A model generated the notes under the pieces. The model saw only the letters and a program-made list of their open reading frames with translations. It did not search any database and was not told where the DNA came from. A stretch of 64,000 bases of DNA from Hyalella azteca (Eukaryota > Arthropoda > Malacostraca > Amphipoda > Hyalellidae), in contig NW_025934948.1 of the NCBI RefSeq assembly GCF_000764305.2, forward strand, positions 1-64,000, read 5' to 3'. Position 1 is the first letter of the stretch, and every line of letters begins with the position of its first letter. The position numbers and the translations under genes are program-made. Below are positions 21,361 to 32,799 of the stretch, one piece after another.

Positions 21361-21362
21361 AA

Positions 21363-21692
21363 TGAAGAGACGGCTCCGTACCAACTCCAGGCGCCTAGAC
21401 CAATGTCGCCGCCCGGAAGTTGAGTACTCTATATACGTATAACGTAATAAAATTAATGATGTTACAACGGACTCCTGAACAATTAAAGAGACGGCGACAC
21501 GCCAACTCCAGGCGCCAGGCCAAGACGCAAGTTGAGTATTCTATATACGTATAACGTAGTAGAATTAATGATGTTACAACAGACCCCTGAACAATTAAAA
21601 AGACGGCGACACGCCAACTCCAGGAGGCCAAGACGGAAGTTGAGTATTCTATATACGTACGTATAACGTAATAGAATTAATGATGTTAATGT
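21363..21692. repeat. three-copy tandem array, unit 113-123 bp
   Basis: Units begin GAGACGGC/AGACGGCGACACGCCAACTC near 21,365, 21,488 and 21,600. Each continues AAGTTGAGTATTCTATATAC, ACGTATAACGTAATAGAAT and TAATGATGTTAC. Identity is high. The minus-strand frames over it simply repeat the unit. It lies a few hundred bp downstream of the LTR element. Confidence 0.88.
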
Positions 21693-21699
21693 ACGCGTT

Positions 21700-22500
21700 A
21701 AGGTTAATAAATGTATTCCACAGGATAAATTGCTGCTACTCCGCAACGATATTTTAGTGAGACATATTAAATGGCCAGAAGCTTTAATACTTTAAGACGA
21801 GCTACAAAAGTATTGTCTCGAGGTGAGTCGAAACTTGGAAGCCTTCAGATTTTGGGACGAGAAAATCACCAACGCGCTTGTTTACGATAAATGTAAGGAC
21901 GAAACATTGAATGTCTAAATAGACGCGCAGCTAGAAAACTATACCAATGAGATTTAAGACTAAATGCTCCGTATAATGAAACCAATTGCCTGGTGGCAAC
22001 CCAACTGCTCCGTCTTATTTGATTTGCTACTGCATTATAAAACGCCTCTTGACGCGGTCCAGCCATTTATTTTTGGATGGCTCTTGATTTTAGTGATATG
22101 AGACCGTCCCGGCTCTATGAACCCAAAATTAAAGATTTCGAATTTGAAGTCAAAATAAAAGCCACTTAATGCAATACATTTTCTCTACGTCAAATTTGCT
22201 TCATTTCCTTTAACTACGATACAATTGTATGAAATTATTAATTTTTGAACCTTTGTGTCATATTTCTTAATTTTATTGTTAATTATGATATATTATATGA
22301 TGATGTACGTATCGAATTCTCCAATGGCAGACTTGCTTGTCACGCACACGACAGTGAGGCATCAGCACTCGCGATAAATGTACCGATTGATCTCATTTGT
22401 ATTTGATGATAGGAACCGAAAATTTCATCGAAAATATTAAAAAATTTTATTATGAAAGTAGGTACAAAATAAACAATAAATATGTCTTACTTAAATCCAT
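21700..22500. other. no supported feature
   Basis: A minus-strand frame at 21,866-22,066 has no recognisable domain; the rest is AT-rich. Confidence 0.45.
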
Positions 22501-22507
22501 CCTGCCC

Positions 22508-22717
22508 TCAACCGCCGATTCTGTTGCCAGAACGAAACCGTGGAAAACCATATTCGACAAGCATATCTACCGCACATCTTTCTTCCTGGACTTCACTTCT
22601 TCCACGAGAGTCCCGGGACCCGAAGCAGCGCCGGTGAGCTTTGTGTTTGGCGTGGAAGTATGGGACGGGTCCTGCGGCGGCCAGGACCATGGCGCTCAGC
22701 AACAGCAGGAAGACAAG
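22508..22717 (-). CDS. candidate internal or last exon of a secreted peptide or protein
   Basis: The minus strand runs in frame from 22,717: LVFLLLLSAMVLAAAGPVPY, then FHAKHKAHRRCFGSRDSRGR, to a TGA at about 22,508. The start is a strong signal-peptide core, with likely cleavage near AAA-GPV, but no Met begins it. Directly upstream is a pyrimidine-rich tract ending CCTGCAG, a good splice acceptor, so the initiating Met would lie in an upstream exon (higher coordinates). An intron inside the signal peptide is common in insect cuticle and secreted-peptide genes. A dibasic RR at mature position about 12 could be a processing site. GT-GAAG near 22,617 could be a donor shortening the exon. The stretch is GC-rich within AT-rich DNA. 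I do not recognise the family. Confidence 0.45.
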   Translation of the reverse strand, partial: LVFLLLLSAMVLAAAGPVPYFHAKHKAHRRCFGSRDSRGRSEVQEERCAVDMLVEYGFPRFRSGNRIGG

Positions 22718-22719
22718 CT

Positions 22720-22745
22720 GCAGGTGATCAAGAGGGGATTATTCG
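22720..22745 (-). promoter_or_regulatory. predicted splice acceptor
   Basis: On the minus strand AATCCCCTCTTGATCACCTG runs into CAG at the edge of the signal-peptide-like exon. The tract is pyrimidine-rich and the upstream frame carries a TAA, so splicing would be needed for the exon to be used. Confidence 0.4.
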
Positions 22746-22769
22746 TTATCAATGTTGATAGTATTTGAT

Positions 22770-23890
22770 TTAACTATTTTTTAAGTACGAAGAATTTATA
22801 CTATTGTAACATATTTGTATTGATTTCCTTATATGCCATTGCTCTTTCACACATTCCCGTTCAAGCAGTCGCTCCTACATATTGATGTCCATTCATATTG
22901 TCGGCTATGAAACTTGAATTCAAGTATCGGTAAATCACACGCGAATACATGCTCCTAGTCAAAGTATCTAGATGTTGCTAGAATATTATTTGAAGATGTC
23001 TCTGAGGCTGTATAACTGCTAATCATCCTTAGTAAAGATCCATCAGGTGGTCATCCTATAAATCTTATTATTACTCTCGGTTTGACCAGCTTAGGTTAAC
23101 AAAAATTTCATTCCGAGCTAGAGCGCGCAAACTGACGTCTGGATTGCGATTTTTTGATTCAATTATATGACTCTTTTCATCAATCAACATCAATCAAATT
23201 TTTGTTAGTGGTTTCACCGTTGTTGGGCCGTAATATAGCGGAGCTATACCGGCCCGACTAACTGCGCCATTAAGCGGCTGTGCGGTAAACTTCGGCATGT
23301 GGCAGTTATTAATGCAGGCGCTTATTCAAAAGTAAGAGTGACAGATCTTTTTGAGTTGATTGATAGAGTTTATCTGAGTTTTCCTAATTAAATGAGAGAA
23401 ATCTAACATTATTTATAATTGATTCACATAAGAACGACGAGTTTAATTTTGCACACCATAGCATGAGTAATAGAGATGTGTCCACCCGATATTTCAGCAA
23501 TCTGTCAATTTGCTAAGCAGAAGCGCATAAATTTCGAAACTGACCGAATTGGATTTCAGAAATACTATGATAAACAACCGTAAACGATCGAGTAACATAA
23601 TCACCAGCAAAGACTCAACTTACCACAAGTCTGGACGCCATCTTTTGTGTATCACGCAGTCGCTATATTGGATTTTTCAAATAATAAGCAGAGCAGCATG
23701 TGCACTTAGACAATGCACTCAGTGAAGCAACCGGTGCAGGTTTGTTGATAAACGCAAAATGCTTCTTCCTGATTCATGACAAGTACCTGATTCATGACAA
23801 GAATTTCGGAGAACAACAGAGCAATGAGCATACAAATGAATATGATACTCGGCAACCGCATAACTTAAGATGGGCACCGGTTGACGGGCG
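22770..23890. other. no supported gene; hairpin near 23,224-23,256
   Basis: Mostly AT-rich. GGGCCGTAATATAG and CTATACCGGCCC (about 23,224-23,256) can pair as an imperfect stem around GCGGAG. No coding motif seen. Confidence 0.4.
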
Positions 23891-23892
23891 TA

Positions 23893-23999
23893 GGACAAAT
23901 GGAGGGCTAATTACACATCTGAGGTAACCCCGCAAAATCGGCGCCTGAGCCCCTATGCAGGAACAAGTGAGGCAAGGAGTTACGGGCGCCGGTTTGTGG
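23893..23999 (-). repeat. interspersed repeat, copy 1 (inverted partner at 41.88 kb)
   Basis: The minus strand reads CAAACCGGCGCCCGTAACTC, CTTGCCTCACTTGTTCCTGC, then GGCTCAGGCGCCGATTTTGC and GGGGTTACCTCAGATGTG. The plus strand at 41,880-41,981 matches with only a few changes. About 105 bp are shared; flanks differ on both sides. The repeat type is unknown. Confidence 0.85.
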
Positions 24000-24400
24000 G
24001 CAATTTAAGGCGTCAGAACGCTTAGAGTGCGGCATCAGAACTCAATTATGCATGCGTCTGTTAGCTCGTAGCAGCTCAGTCACAAACACGGTGACGGCAC
24101 TCAGTCCTGCAAGACACGATCAGCAGCAGTTGACGCACGTACAATGAAAAAAACAGGCTTCACTCATGCGTGTTGCAATCTGCGGATTTCGCTGTGGGCA
24201 CAACAAAGTTAATCCGATATTCGATATTTTCTGTTCATATTTTTTTAAAGGTAACTATTTTAAAGTCTCTTCAATCTTTGCTAGCTATCCTCTCATAGTA
24301 TAGGTGAAGGAGGTCATCTTTGAATGTAGTCTATTTATTTCAGGTCGTTAGTGAATAATTGTTCCTCTCGATTCTCAGCAGCAACAGATTGTTTATGCTG
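24000..24400. other. no supported feature
   Basis: No coding or repeat structure recognised. Confidence 0.45.
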
Positions 24401-24401
24401 C

Positions 24402-24630
24402 AATCGTTTAATGCCTCCAATCAGCTAATAGTTTTCTAAATTGAATTTTTCAATTTGTGTAATGCTATACACTAAAATTTAATAAAAGGAAATAATATTG
24501 TTTAGGCCAATTTGCTTTGTCCAACCGTTTACTGCCTTCAATCAGCTAATAGTTTTCTAAAATGAATTTTTCAATTTATGTAATGCTTCACACTAAAATT
24601 TAAAAAGAAGGAAATAATTTTGTTTTGGCA
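24402..24630. repeat. tandem duplication, unit about 120 bp
   Basis: CCAATCAGCTAATAGTTTTC ... TGAATTTTTCAATTTGTGTA ... CACTAAAATTTAATAAAAGG and, about 120 bp later, the same words (TCAATCAGCTAATAGTTTTC ... TGAATTTTTCAATTTATGTA ... CACTAAAATTTAAAAAGAAG) form a two-copy direct repeat of about 85-90% identity. Confidence 0.85.
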
Positions 24631-24639
24631 CCTCCGCAA

Positions 24640-25170
24640 TTGAGTTATACGTTATACGTGGCAAGAGATGACCTATATGAATGATGCGAGCAGCTATGGA
24701 GTAATGCTTTGTTTGGACTTGAACGATTGCAACCAATCATTATATTCTTTAGAATTATAAATTAAAATTACTATATGTATAAAAGTATGATCGAGGAGCC
24801 AGCAGTTACTTCCAACTGCAGTCGAAATTTCAGCAGACTACCTTCAACCTATCTATTACACTCTTTTATATCCTAACCGTTCCAGTGAGCTATCAGCTCT
24901 ATTTAGCAAGTTCCAAAATAATTAAAGCGACGCTCATTCTTGTTAAGATATTTTAATGTGCAAGTGCTTATTAATAATAAGCGATTTCATTGGACTGAAA
25001 ACAACTCGGCAAAATATAGAATTTTGGTGATCGGCAAGTGTCAGCAGCGTACTTTCTCAGAAGTTAAGTCAGGCATGAACTTTCACGGCAGTTTTTAGGT
25101 CAAATATCCTGAAGTTTGAGAGATCACAGTTGTGGGTTTAGTTGAATTTAGATATTAGATTTAAACTTTT
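24640..25170. other. no supported feature
   Basis: AT-rich, without recognisable coding or repeat structure. Confidence 0.45.
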
Positions 25171-25264
25171 TGATAAAAGGGGTGCCATAGCGGAAGAGTG
25201 CGAGATCTGGACTGCAACAAACGAGTCTGGTTTTCGGAATAACTGAAAACTATACCATAATGGA

Positions 25265-25352
25265 TGGCCTTGTGCTCCCGATGGATTTGAACTAAGCTTT
25301 AGCCGGAGTTCCTCAGCGAGTCACCACGGTATCCGCTGAACTATAATTAGCT
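25265..25352 (-). repeat. tRNA-derived SINE or tRNA-like fragment
   Basis: On the minus strand an A box TAGTTCAGCGG (25,343-25,333) is followed by a B-box-like AGTTCAAATCC (25,293-25,283) at tRNA-like spacing. The sequence does not fold as a whole tRNA, so a SINE head is more likely than a tRNA gene. It differs from the SINE at 18.36 kb. No tail or duplication was recognised. Confidence 0.5.
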
Positions 25353-25359
25353 GTCCTTT

Positions 25360-26560
25360 CTTCAGTTTAGACTAGTAATGGAGACCTAAAGCAGCCATCA
25401 CCCTAGCCTCGTTACCTCTGACTTTTCCCTTCTACATGTGACACACACTCGGATCGTGACTGATCTGCTCAGTTCATCAACAAGTCCGATAAAAAATACA
25501 TACTTTTCAACGACAGCGATAGGGTTACCTTCTGAAGATCTCTCTTCTCTTCGCGGACTGCTATGACAATGAAAACAACGTCTAATCTTTTATTATTTTT
25601 TCAAATTTACGAAAAAGAATTACTAAAACATTAATAATTCATTCGAGTGATCGGGTAGGTTTTCAAATGATAGAATTTGTAACCGATCAAATTGCTTAAA
25701 TGAAATTGAGTCATTCCCTTAGTTTTATTTTAAATCATTCCCTGCGTCCCATAATCACCTATGTTACGCGATTCTCGCATTAGCATTCACTGGTAAACTG
25801 AAACTCAAAATAAACTGATTCACTTCGTTGAACGAAATTGATGGGACTCGCAAGATCTCATTTTGCTAAATTTCGGCTCGCAACAAAACTTAAGCAAACG
25901 CGGCAAAACTATTACATAAACTGATGCTGCTCTTGTAGGGTAAAAATTTCTAACACTTGACGATGAACTTTTAATATTCATCCCTCGTCATATAGTAAGT
26001 CAAATGATCCCAGGCCATTGCGCACAAGGTCGGTCAATATGAAATAACATTGATTAATATACATACCAAAATAAGGTTCAAAAATTTAACTATCATGCCA
26101 AGGAAAACCTTGCATTAATCATATCCTCAATACAGCCGCAGATTTGAGATAGGTCAGCCTAATATACGTTGTCCTAGCTTTTATTAACTGTATACATATT
26201 GCCATCGTACCATATTGAGAGCTCCAAAATACAACAGAAAGTTCGTTAACAAAAATCGAAGAAATAAGAAATAATGTACAAACACTAAAGTTATCAGGAA
26301 GACCTTCATAGCGGTGAGATGACTTCTCTTGAGGAGGAGCTTTTTAAAATAAGCCGAATAGAAGTTCGGGATGTAATCGGACAGGTTCATTTTATCTTTG
26401 TACATTCTCACAAGATTTGAATTGGATCATGGTGCACGGAATTCAGTTCGTCGCTAAAGATTACTCAGAGCGCGTGAAGTCGATCTTCTCAACAGGCTCT
26501 TCTGGGCGGTTAGGTTAGGTTTTAGGTATTTTCCGTTATGCATGATCCCTCATTTATGAT
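25360..26560. other. no supported feature
   Basis: AT-rich. The insect-like run GGTTAGGTTAGG at about 26,510 is short. A minus frame at 26,184-26,411 is hydrophobic at its end but has no recognised domain. Confidence 0.4.
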
Positions 26561-26566
26561 CAATAT

Positions 26567-26703
26567 TCAGTTAAGCCCTTGCATCGCCCGCTCTTCGTCG
26601 ATGGGCAGTCGCTTCTCCTCCAAAGTAGCTCTTTCATCCTTGGTAAGAAAAGATTTTCACTTGGCGTCCAAATAGAAGGCGTTGCGAGCCTTTTTCTGAG
26701 ACT
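26567..26703 (-). pseudogene. exon-like coding stretch with an in-frame stop, unidentified
   Basis: The minus strand reads QKKARNAFYLDAK, a stop (TGA), then KSFLTKDERATLEEKRLPID and EERAMQGLN before a second stop at 26,567-26,569. It is preceded by TCATTAAAGTCTCAG, an acceptable splice acceptor. The charged, amphipathic pattern and codon composition look like real protein, so this is probably a pseudogene piece, or an exon with the frame broken. I do not recognise the family; 'KARNAFY' recalls the start of some HMG boxes, but the rest does not follow. It lies downstream, on the same strand, of the coding stretch at 27.14-27.42 kb. Confidence 0.35.
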
Positions 26704-27135
26704 TTAATGACATAATTGTAAACTTAATTGTCCATCAAAGGATCGATAAGCATTAAGTATGGCTATACACAGAAAAACTGTTGACTCAGGAGATAAAATG
26801 TGTCGAAGCAGGATATTTCTGAATAATTAGTGTACATATTAAAGATTAATGTCAAGTATCCGTTGTTTAAAAGACTTTCCTGAAAACGGTTACTGTCCAA
26901 TGATATAATGTTATCTCTACTTAGAATATAGTAATTGAAGCCACTCAAATTGACATGCATCAGTGGACAAAATCGTATCTACAGTCAAATAAACCGAGCT
27001 TAACACATACTACAGCTTTAGCAGAATTCAGACATGTAGTTCCCATAGGCATGTAGTCCCAATCCGATTAAATCATTCTGATCGCATATAGTATAACTCA
27101 GTCATTGTCCATCAAAGAAATTAGGACTGAGCGTC

Positions 27136-27420
27136 TCAGCTTCCCAATCGCCAGATGTCTTCAAAAATTTGTCGACGCATCGCAAGCGTCATTTCACGGC
27201 AGTCGTTGCACTTGCAGTTAGTATACTTAAACTGCTGAGGAGCGAAGTCTTGGTGCTTCCTATCGGTGTAGGGCAGTCCTCGCTGACGCTGGTCTTGCGC
27301 AGGCAGCCACGCGGTCTTCGCAAGGACATAAGCAGTTCTGCCACCCGATGAACCCATGCACTCCACGGGATCGAGGTGAAATTCTCGTGTTTCGGCAGAA
27401 GTACCATGCACCGTTTCTGC
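27136..27420 (-). CDS. candidate exon or TE-derived fragment with Cys-rich end
   Basis: An open minus frame runs to TGA at 27,136. Its end reads FKYTNCKCNDCREMTLAMRR then QIFEDIWRLGS. The pattern C-x-C-x2-C followed about 13 residues later by 'R..IF..W.LG' resembles a short Cys-rich module I associate with an arthropod protein family often linked to transposons; that link is recollection, not a search. CTCTATTGCAG upstream (about 27,421-27,431) could be a splice acceptor, since no ATG starts the frame. GC-rich against its surroundings. Function not assigned. Confidence 0.35.
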   Translation of the reverse strand, partial: AETVHGTSAETREFHLDPVECMGSSGGRTAYVLAKTAWLPAQDQRQRGLPYTDRKHQDFAPQQFKYTNCKCNDCREMTLAMRRQIFEDIWRLGS

Positions 27421-27479
27421 AATAGAGTCATTACTGTTTTATTTTGTATCAATGGAGTCATACATACAAAATAACGCGG

Positions 27480-28180
27480 ACTAAAAACGAAGCGGAAGTT
27501 GCATTCTACGAAAGAAGCAAAATATCTGTGAAATAATAATCACAAACGCTCTTTGACGAAGTTTCACTATTAGTTACTCAGTATCACAGTGTAATACTGA
27601 TTTGCTATTTCCCATAGGAGGCAAGAAAAGTTTGAATGAATAACGATGGGCTGTAAAATTATACGTATTATTACAGTATTACCGAGTTTAGAGAGCTTGA
27701 ATTATCCTATTCACCAAGTTTGGAAAATAGTCAGACATTCGCTAGCAGATAATGCTTCATGCAATCGACATTAAGCGTCCATCTGATTCAATTAGCACGA
27801 ACGAGTCGTCTGGGTAAAAACTAGTAATAAGACTAATTATGATGCCGTTCGGGGTGGCACAAATCCACCTAAATAAAATTCCTGTGCTCGCGAGACCTCA
27901 ATTGTCAATTTCTTAATCGTCTTTCTAAGTTGTCAATACCATAACCTACGCCAAACGTTCAAAATGTATTTTCTGAGTCAGCAGCCCTGCGCTTTAACTT
28001 CGATCAATATGAAATTTTTGTAATTATTCCATAGACATTTTATCACTATATAATTAATTTCGTTGTACTTTAATAAATTACGAGGAGACATTGTACCTTC
28101 ACTGCACTGTCAAATCGTTTGAAAACCTAGTACCTTCTGACTCGAGGAGGTGGCGATGATGAACTGGCGGTGGCAGAGGT
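27480..28180. other. no supported feature
   Basis: AT-rich, with only short open frames. Confidence 0.45.
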
Positions 28181-28193
28181 GGGTCCACGAACA

Positions 28194-28247
28194 TTATCTC
28201 TTCACTTGGTTGATCAAGGCATCAAACCCATCTTCCGTGGAACCTGA
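28194..28247 (-). CDS. possible tiny terminal exon
   Basis: On the minus strand, AAAATTTTTTGTCCAG (acceptor-like) is followed by codons for SGSTEDGFDALINQVKR and a TAA at 28,194-28,196. A pyrimidine tract, AG and a short protein-like, GC-richer C-terminus suggest a last exon. The stretch is too short to be sure. It is on the same strand as the other exon candidates at 22.5-27.4 kb, but I cannot join them. Confidence 0.25.
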   Translation of the reverse strand, partial: SGSTEDGFDALINQVKR

Positions 28248-28259
28248 CTGGACAAAAAA

Positions 28260-31200
28260 TTTTGGCAATAGATAATGCGAGATTGCGACATTTGAATTAC
28301 AGAATAGCATTTACTGCGAGTATTTCAACTAAAATTTGAAATACATGCGAGTAACACTAAGTTCAACACATGGATGTAAAGAAGCTTTAAATCGCCTGTA
28401 CAAGAAAATGACTAACTGTCCGTAATCTAAGTCATCGTGTGTATGAGCATTTAGACAGCTGCTTCTCAAATGGAGGTAGCATATAACTAACGAAAAGAAA
28501 ATGGTAAATAATCATGTAAATAGTTGCCTCCTAAGCACAATTAGGACAGGTTAATATTATGAAATAGTGAGATGGATAATTTATATTGAATCTGGTTATA
28601 CCCGCATTAGTCGTGTCTTCGACCCAGAATGTGTTGTGATTCATTTATATAACGTCTTGTTGCATGCGTGAAATTAACGTTATTTGGATATCAGAATTCG
28701 ATTTGACGTATATTATTTCATTTTTTATGCTACCCGTTCGACATTGCGAATTAACTCTGCCAAACTAAATTTTACCGAATAAAAAATAATACAATGAATA
28801 GGCAAAAATATAAATGAAACTTCCAATCAGTGGCATAAAGTCATAAAATAAAATTAATAAAATTGAAACATGGTTATAGGAACGCGTCCACGACCCGGTA
28901 AACATTGGAGCTCATTGACCTAGAGAACCTAACAAGGGAACGGAATAATTTTGTAAGCAATTGCCAATTGAATGTAATGTACTACGAAACTGAAGCAAAA
29001 CTGAAACCGTTTCTTGGAATTGAAGCAACGACAAGTATAAATATTACACGCTTTAGTAATGATTTTTCGATTACATCTTAAAATAATGGCTTAACTTCTA
29101 CATATTTTTCTCCTGGCCTCCCCTCCAAGGCGTTCCGAGAGACGTCATTTATATCTGAATATAGAAGAACATTTCAATCACAGTAGGGTTTCACAGCGAA
29201 ATATTCGTGGCTAAATCAACAAATTTGACTCCTAACAAATCCATGGTTATTTAGTACCTATTTAATGCAACTATGCTTTCTAATAAATTTTTTGCAAGAG
29301 TAAATGAGGATAGTCTAAGATAATTCGAACACGAAATTACTCACGGGAAGTGTTCAGTTCAGTAGTGCGATGAGGCTCAGGAATGTATGGCGTGGGGTTT
29401 GGCACCATATTCCTGAACTAAATAGCGTATGTGTAGTTACAGGTTTACAGCCTCATATACTGATATACAAGCTCAGTGAAAAAATGTTCATATTTCATTT
29501 ACTTCTCATAATTCTTAAAAAATTCCACATGCATGTGAAAACAGGTAATCATAATATTAGGGTAGGCTTAATCACGCATATTAGATCAAATATCCTGAAA
29601 CTAAACCATTCTTTATTAACATTTCGGGAATCGGAATGGAACAAGTTCCTTCTTCCGTGAAATATCGATCTTGAATGTACCTATTTAACTTCCATTTACA
29701 GAATTCCCTAATATGACCTAGTAATATCATATCGGTGTATCAAATTATTCCGAATATTCCAGCTTCTGAACGCATTACTCACCTCCAGCGTTTTTCCGTT
29801 CATTTCGCTTCCTTGTTCTTGCTAGGGTCACAAAAATTTGCCTCTAGAAGGCATTAGTAGGCGAATAGGTATTGCGTAATGCTCGTGACTAGCGTTAGGC
29901 CAGGACGAGCGGCTTGTCCATACGAAAATGTTTGGTTCGCCAGTTAGTAAACCTATCATGATTCGCCCCCAGGTACACAATACCTGCATTCGCAATGACA
30001 TTTTGCACTACACACCAAGAGTACTTGAACACAGAAAAACACGGCGAAAATTTTGTCCTGATAGTGTGCTTTGTCTAACTCAGAGACTACGAGCCTAGGA
30101 GGGAATACTTCAGCAATGAACGGGAGAAAACATAGTGAGCCTGGCTGAAGTTATTCGCCATTTAAAACGCACTTGTTACACACAAAAATTTCAACATTTT
30201 CAATAGTCACCAATCTGCACGTCACAGTATTACACAACGTTCTACGGAGAAAAATTTCATTTTGCCTATCCGCGGCGGTGGCAAAACGCAGTATGACGAC
30301 ATGTAGAAGATTATCAAGTATGAAGGACCTTTGTCGGCGTCTCTGCGTACTCACATTGAAGACGCGTGTCAAATTCTGATTGGCCGAGCTGTGGCATCAG
30401 AAATACCAATAGAAAGCTTCATTATCAGTCTATTGTCTAGAGCTGTAGAATAGTAAGATTTTTCGAATTCGATCTGACACAAAGCAATGTATACGAAAAA
30501 ATGGCCCATTATTATAGATGGTGGATAGATCGATAATATTCACTAAGTTTAAGTTGACGCAATCAATGGCAGGCCTGCAATATCTCTTCCTAATTTCAAC
30601 TGCCGAACTGGTAAGCCCCGCCCATCCTCGATGCAGACGGCTAAGAAACAACTACATTTATTGCTGAACACGGAGTACCAGTATTTCAGCATTTAGCAAC
30701 AGTTGAAGTCACATTAAAATATTTTAATTAATGCATTTATCTAATATCGCTTAAGAGTCCCAAAAAAGTGTTCCACGTCCCATACGATAAAACCAAGAAC
30801 TTTTTCAACAGCGTCTATAGTGTGCTAGTCATCATAGAGACTCGCACCATAAAGTCGTTCACATTATCGAGTGAGGGTTTAGTTATCGAATGAAAATTCT
30901 AGCGTAGGTGCACATCTCAAAGTTATTTCCATTCCCTAGATTTCTAGGCTGTCACAAACCAAAGAGTACATCTAATTTATTTGCAAATAGTCGTAGTTCA
31001 GCAATAAAAATCGTTTATTGCTGTCGCTGTACATTCGATGTATATTTACAGGTTTTACTGAAGTTAGTTTTGACGTTACAATGCGAAAATGGAAGCAAAA
31101 ACCACCCAATTAAGGCATCACGATTAAAATATATGATTTTTTTATGACCGTTACATCTAAGTAATCGATCAACAGACGATATATTCGAGATGACCATGTA

Positions 31201-32515
31201 TTCAGTTCTCGAAGAATTTGACAAGAACTTGCTAGCAATGGGTAATGAGCGAATAGGACGAATGTGAACGAGGCGTTGTCCACAAATTTCCCACATCCAT
31301 GTTAAGTAACCGTGACAGATCGCCCAGGGAGACTTCACTGAGCCACGTGTAGCCGCAGTGGTGTCCACTGTCCTGTTCAACGTCGAGACTTAGTCAACTG
31401 GGACAGTTACATAGTCATAGTGTGCCTGGCTGCATTCGTACATATATCATTAACAGAATTCGTTTGAGTACATAGTGCAAAGAAGTTATTCATACGTAAC
31501 TACTGTAAACTGTTTACATATCGCAGTACTAAAACTTAACACGATTTTAATTAAAAATTCATATGTAATTACGTAATTAAAAATTGTCTAACATCAATCA
31601 CAATTTTGTCTGAAAATTGCGTATACATTCACCGGCATTCATGTTACTCGTTATTAAAAACCTAAAAACTCCGGGAGAAAACAGACACCTAGATTAATTT
31701 CTCAATCAATAGCTTCTATTTGATTTTACAATACGAAAATATTTCGTATATACTGAAACGAACACTCCATTGTGAGAGGTTGTTGCTTTGCATTGGATAT
31801 TACCAACGTGAATGCATCGGGAACGAAAGCGAAGATTTTTTCTGAAAATGAGAATTGAAAATGACCCTCATCATAGATGAAAAATACACGCGAACCACAG
31901 TGACATGATCGAGACTAGAGTCATACTTTCAGGTATTAAGTTAATATGCTTTGAAAGGAATAACCTTGTTCGGAAAAATTGCGTTGAAAAAATCCCTTAT
32001 GAAATTTTTGGTAAATTGCAGGATTTAGTAAAGAAATTACAAAAAACTCCAATCATCTAATTTGTACAACTGAGCACCTAAAACACGATTCAAATGTTTA
32101 TCATAATTGCACTGCCAAGAAGTGATGTATAGCAGGAAACTTGATCATTGTCCGAGAAGTGCCCTTGGGACCTTATTTCTCTACAAATTTTCGAACTGTT
32201 GAGGTTTCTAAGATGGCAGCGGAGGCACCCACGTTATTCGTGAGACTTAGATGCACACATTCATCAATAATACCGGCTAAGTGAGCTTGAAGGAAAATAC
32301 CAAAAAAGGACATAAAGCGTTTTATAATTATTCAATCGAATGAGCTTCACGAAATAAAACTGAAATAACTGATATACAGTCCCGGCCTCTCATTGCCGCT
32401 CTTTCTAATGCTAGCGACTAAGGATTACCAACCGATGGATATGAGTTGACAGACGTGAGAAGCAAGCCTCAGCGCCTAAGCGAAGTAGTTAAGCGAAGTT
32501 TCTATCATCTCTTCA
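28260..32515. other. no supported gene in about 4.2 kb
   Basis: AT-rich intergenic or intronic DNA. Frames at 29,370-29,660 (plus), 30,151-30,379 (both strands) and 31,015-31,380 (minus) have no recognisable motif. A second minus frame near 31,210-31,390 is somewhat protein-like (SGHHCGYTWLSEVSLGDLSR) but lacks a start or family match. Confidence 0.4.
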
Positions 32516-32517
32516 AA

Positions 32518-32790
32518 TCTAAATAAATTTAATTTTTTGCTCCCCCTGATGTAAGAGCATGCAGCAGTTACTTCTGAAATATAGAACGATTAACCACTTG
32601 TAGCCTCATTGTATTGCCAGGTAGGAATAACATCGAAAACTTTCGCTAAGCGTCCAACAGCTTAGTCTAGGCGGGCGTATGCACTGCATTCGCTCGCTTT
32701 CGCTGCAACTCTTGCATGACCTTGAATATGACTAATGCACACGTTGGCCAGTGTTTGGTTTTGTGGACTGGGGAAAATATAAAAGTTTAG
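32518..32790. repeat. segmental repeat block C, copy 1 (partner at 40.40-40.65 kb)
   Basis: Shared words in the same order: GCAGCAGTTACTTCTGAAAT / GACAGCAGTTACTACTGAAC, TTGTAGCCTCATTGTATTG / TTGAAGCCTCAGTGCATTG, GCGTCCAACAGCTTA / ACGTCCAACTGCTTA, and TTGCATGACCTTGAA / TTGCATGACCTTGAA. Diverged but clearly homologous to 40,397-40,645. Confidence 0.7.
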
Positions 32791-32799
32791 TGTGTACAT

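Noticed and set aside
26505..26520. Telomeric TTAGG repeat
   Set aside because: Only two to three units of GGTTAGG; such short runs are frequent in insect DNA.
31015..31390. 121-codon minus-strand frame as a gene
   Set aside because: No recognised motif; a different minus frame of the same stretch looks equally plausible, so neither is supported.
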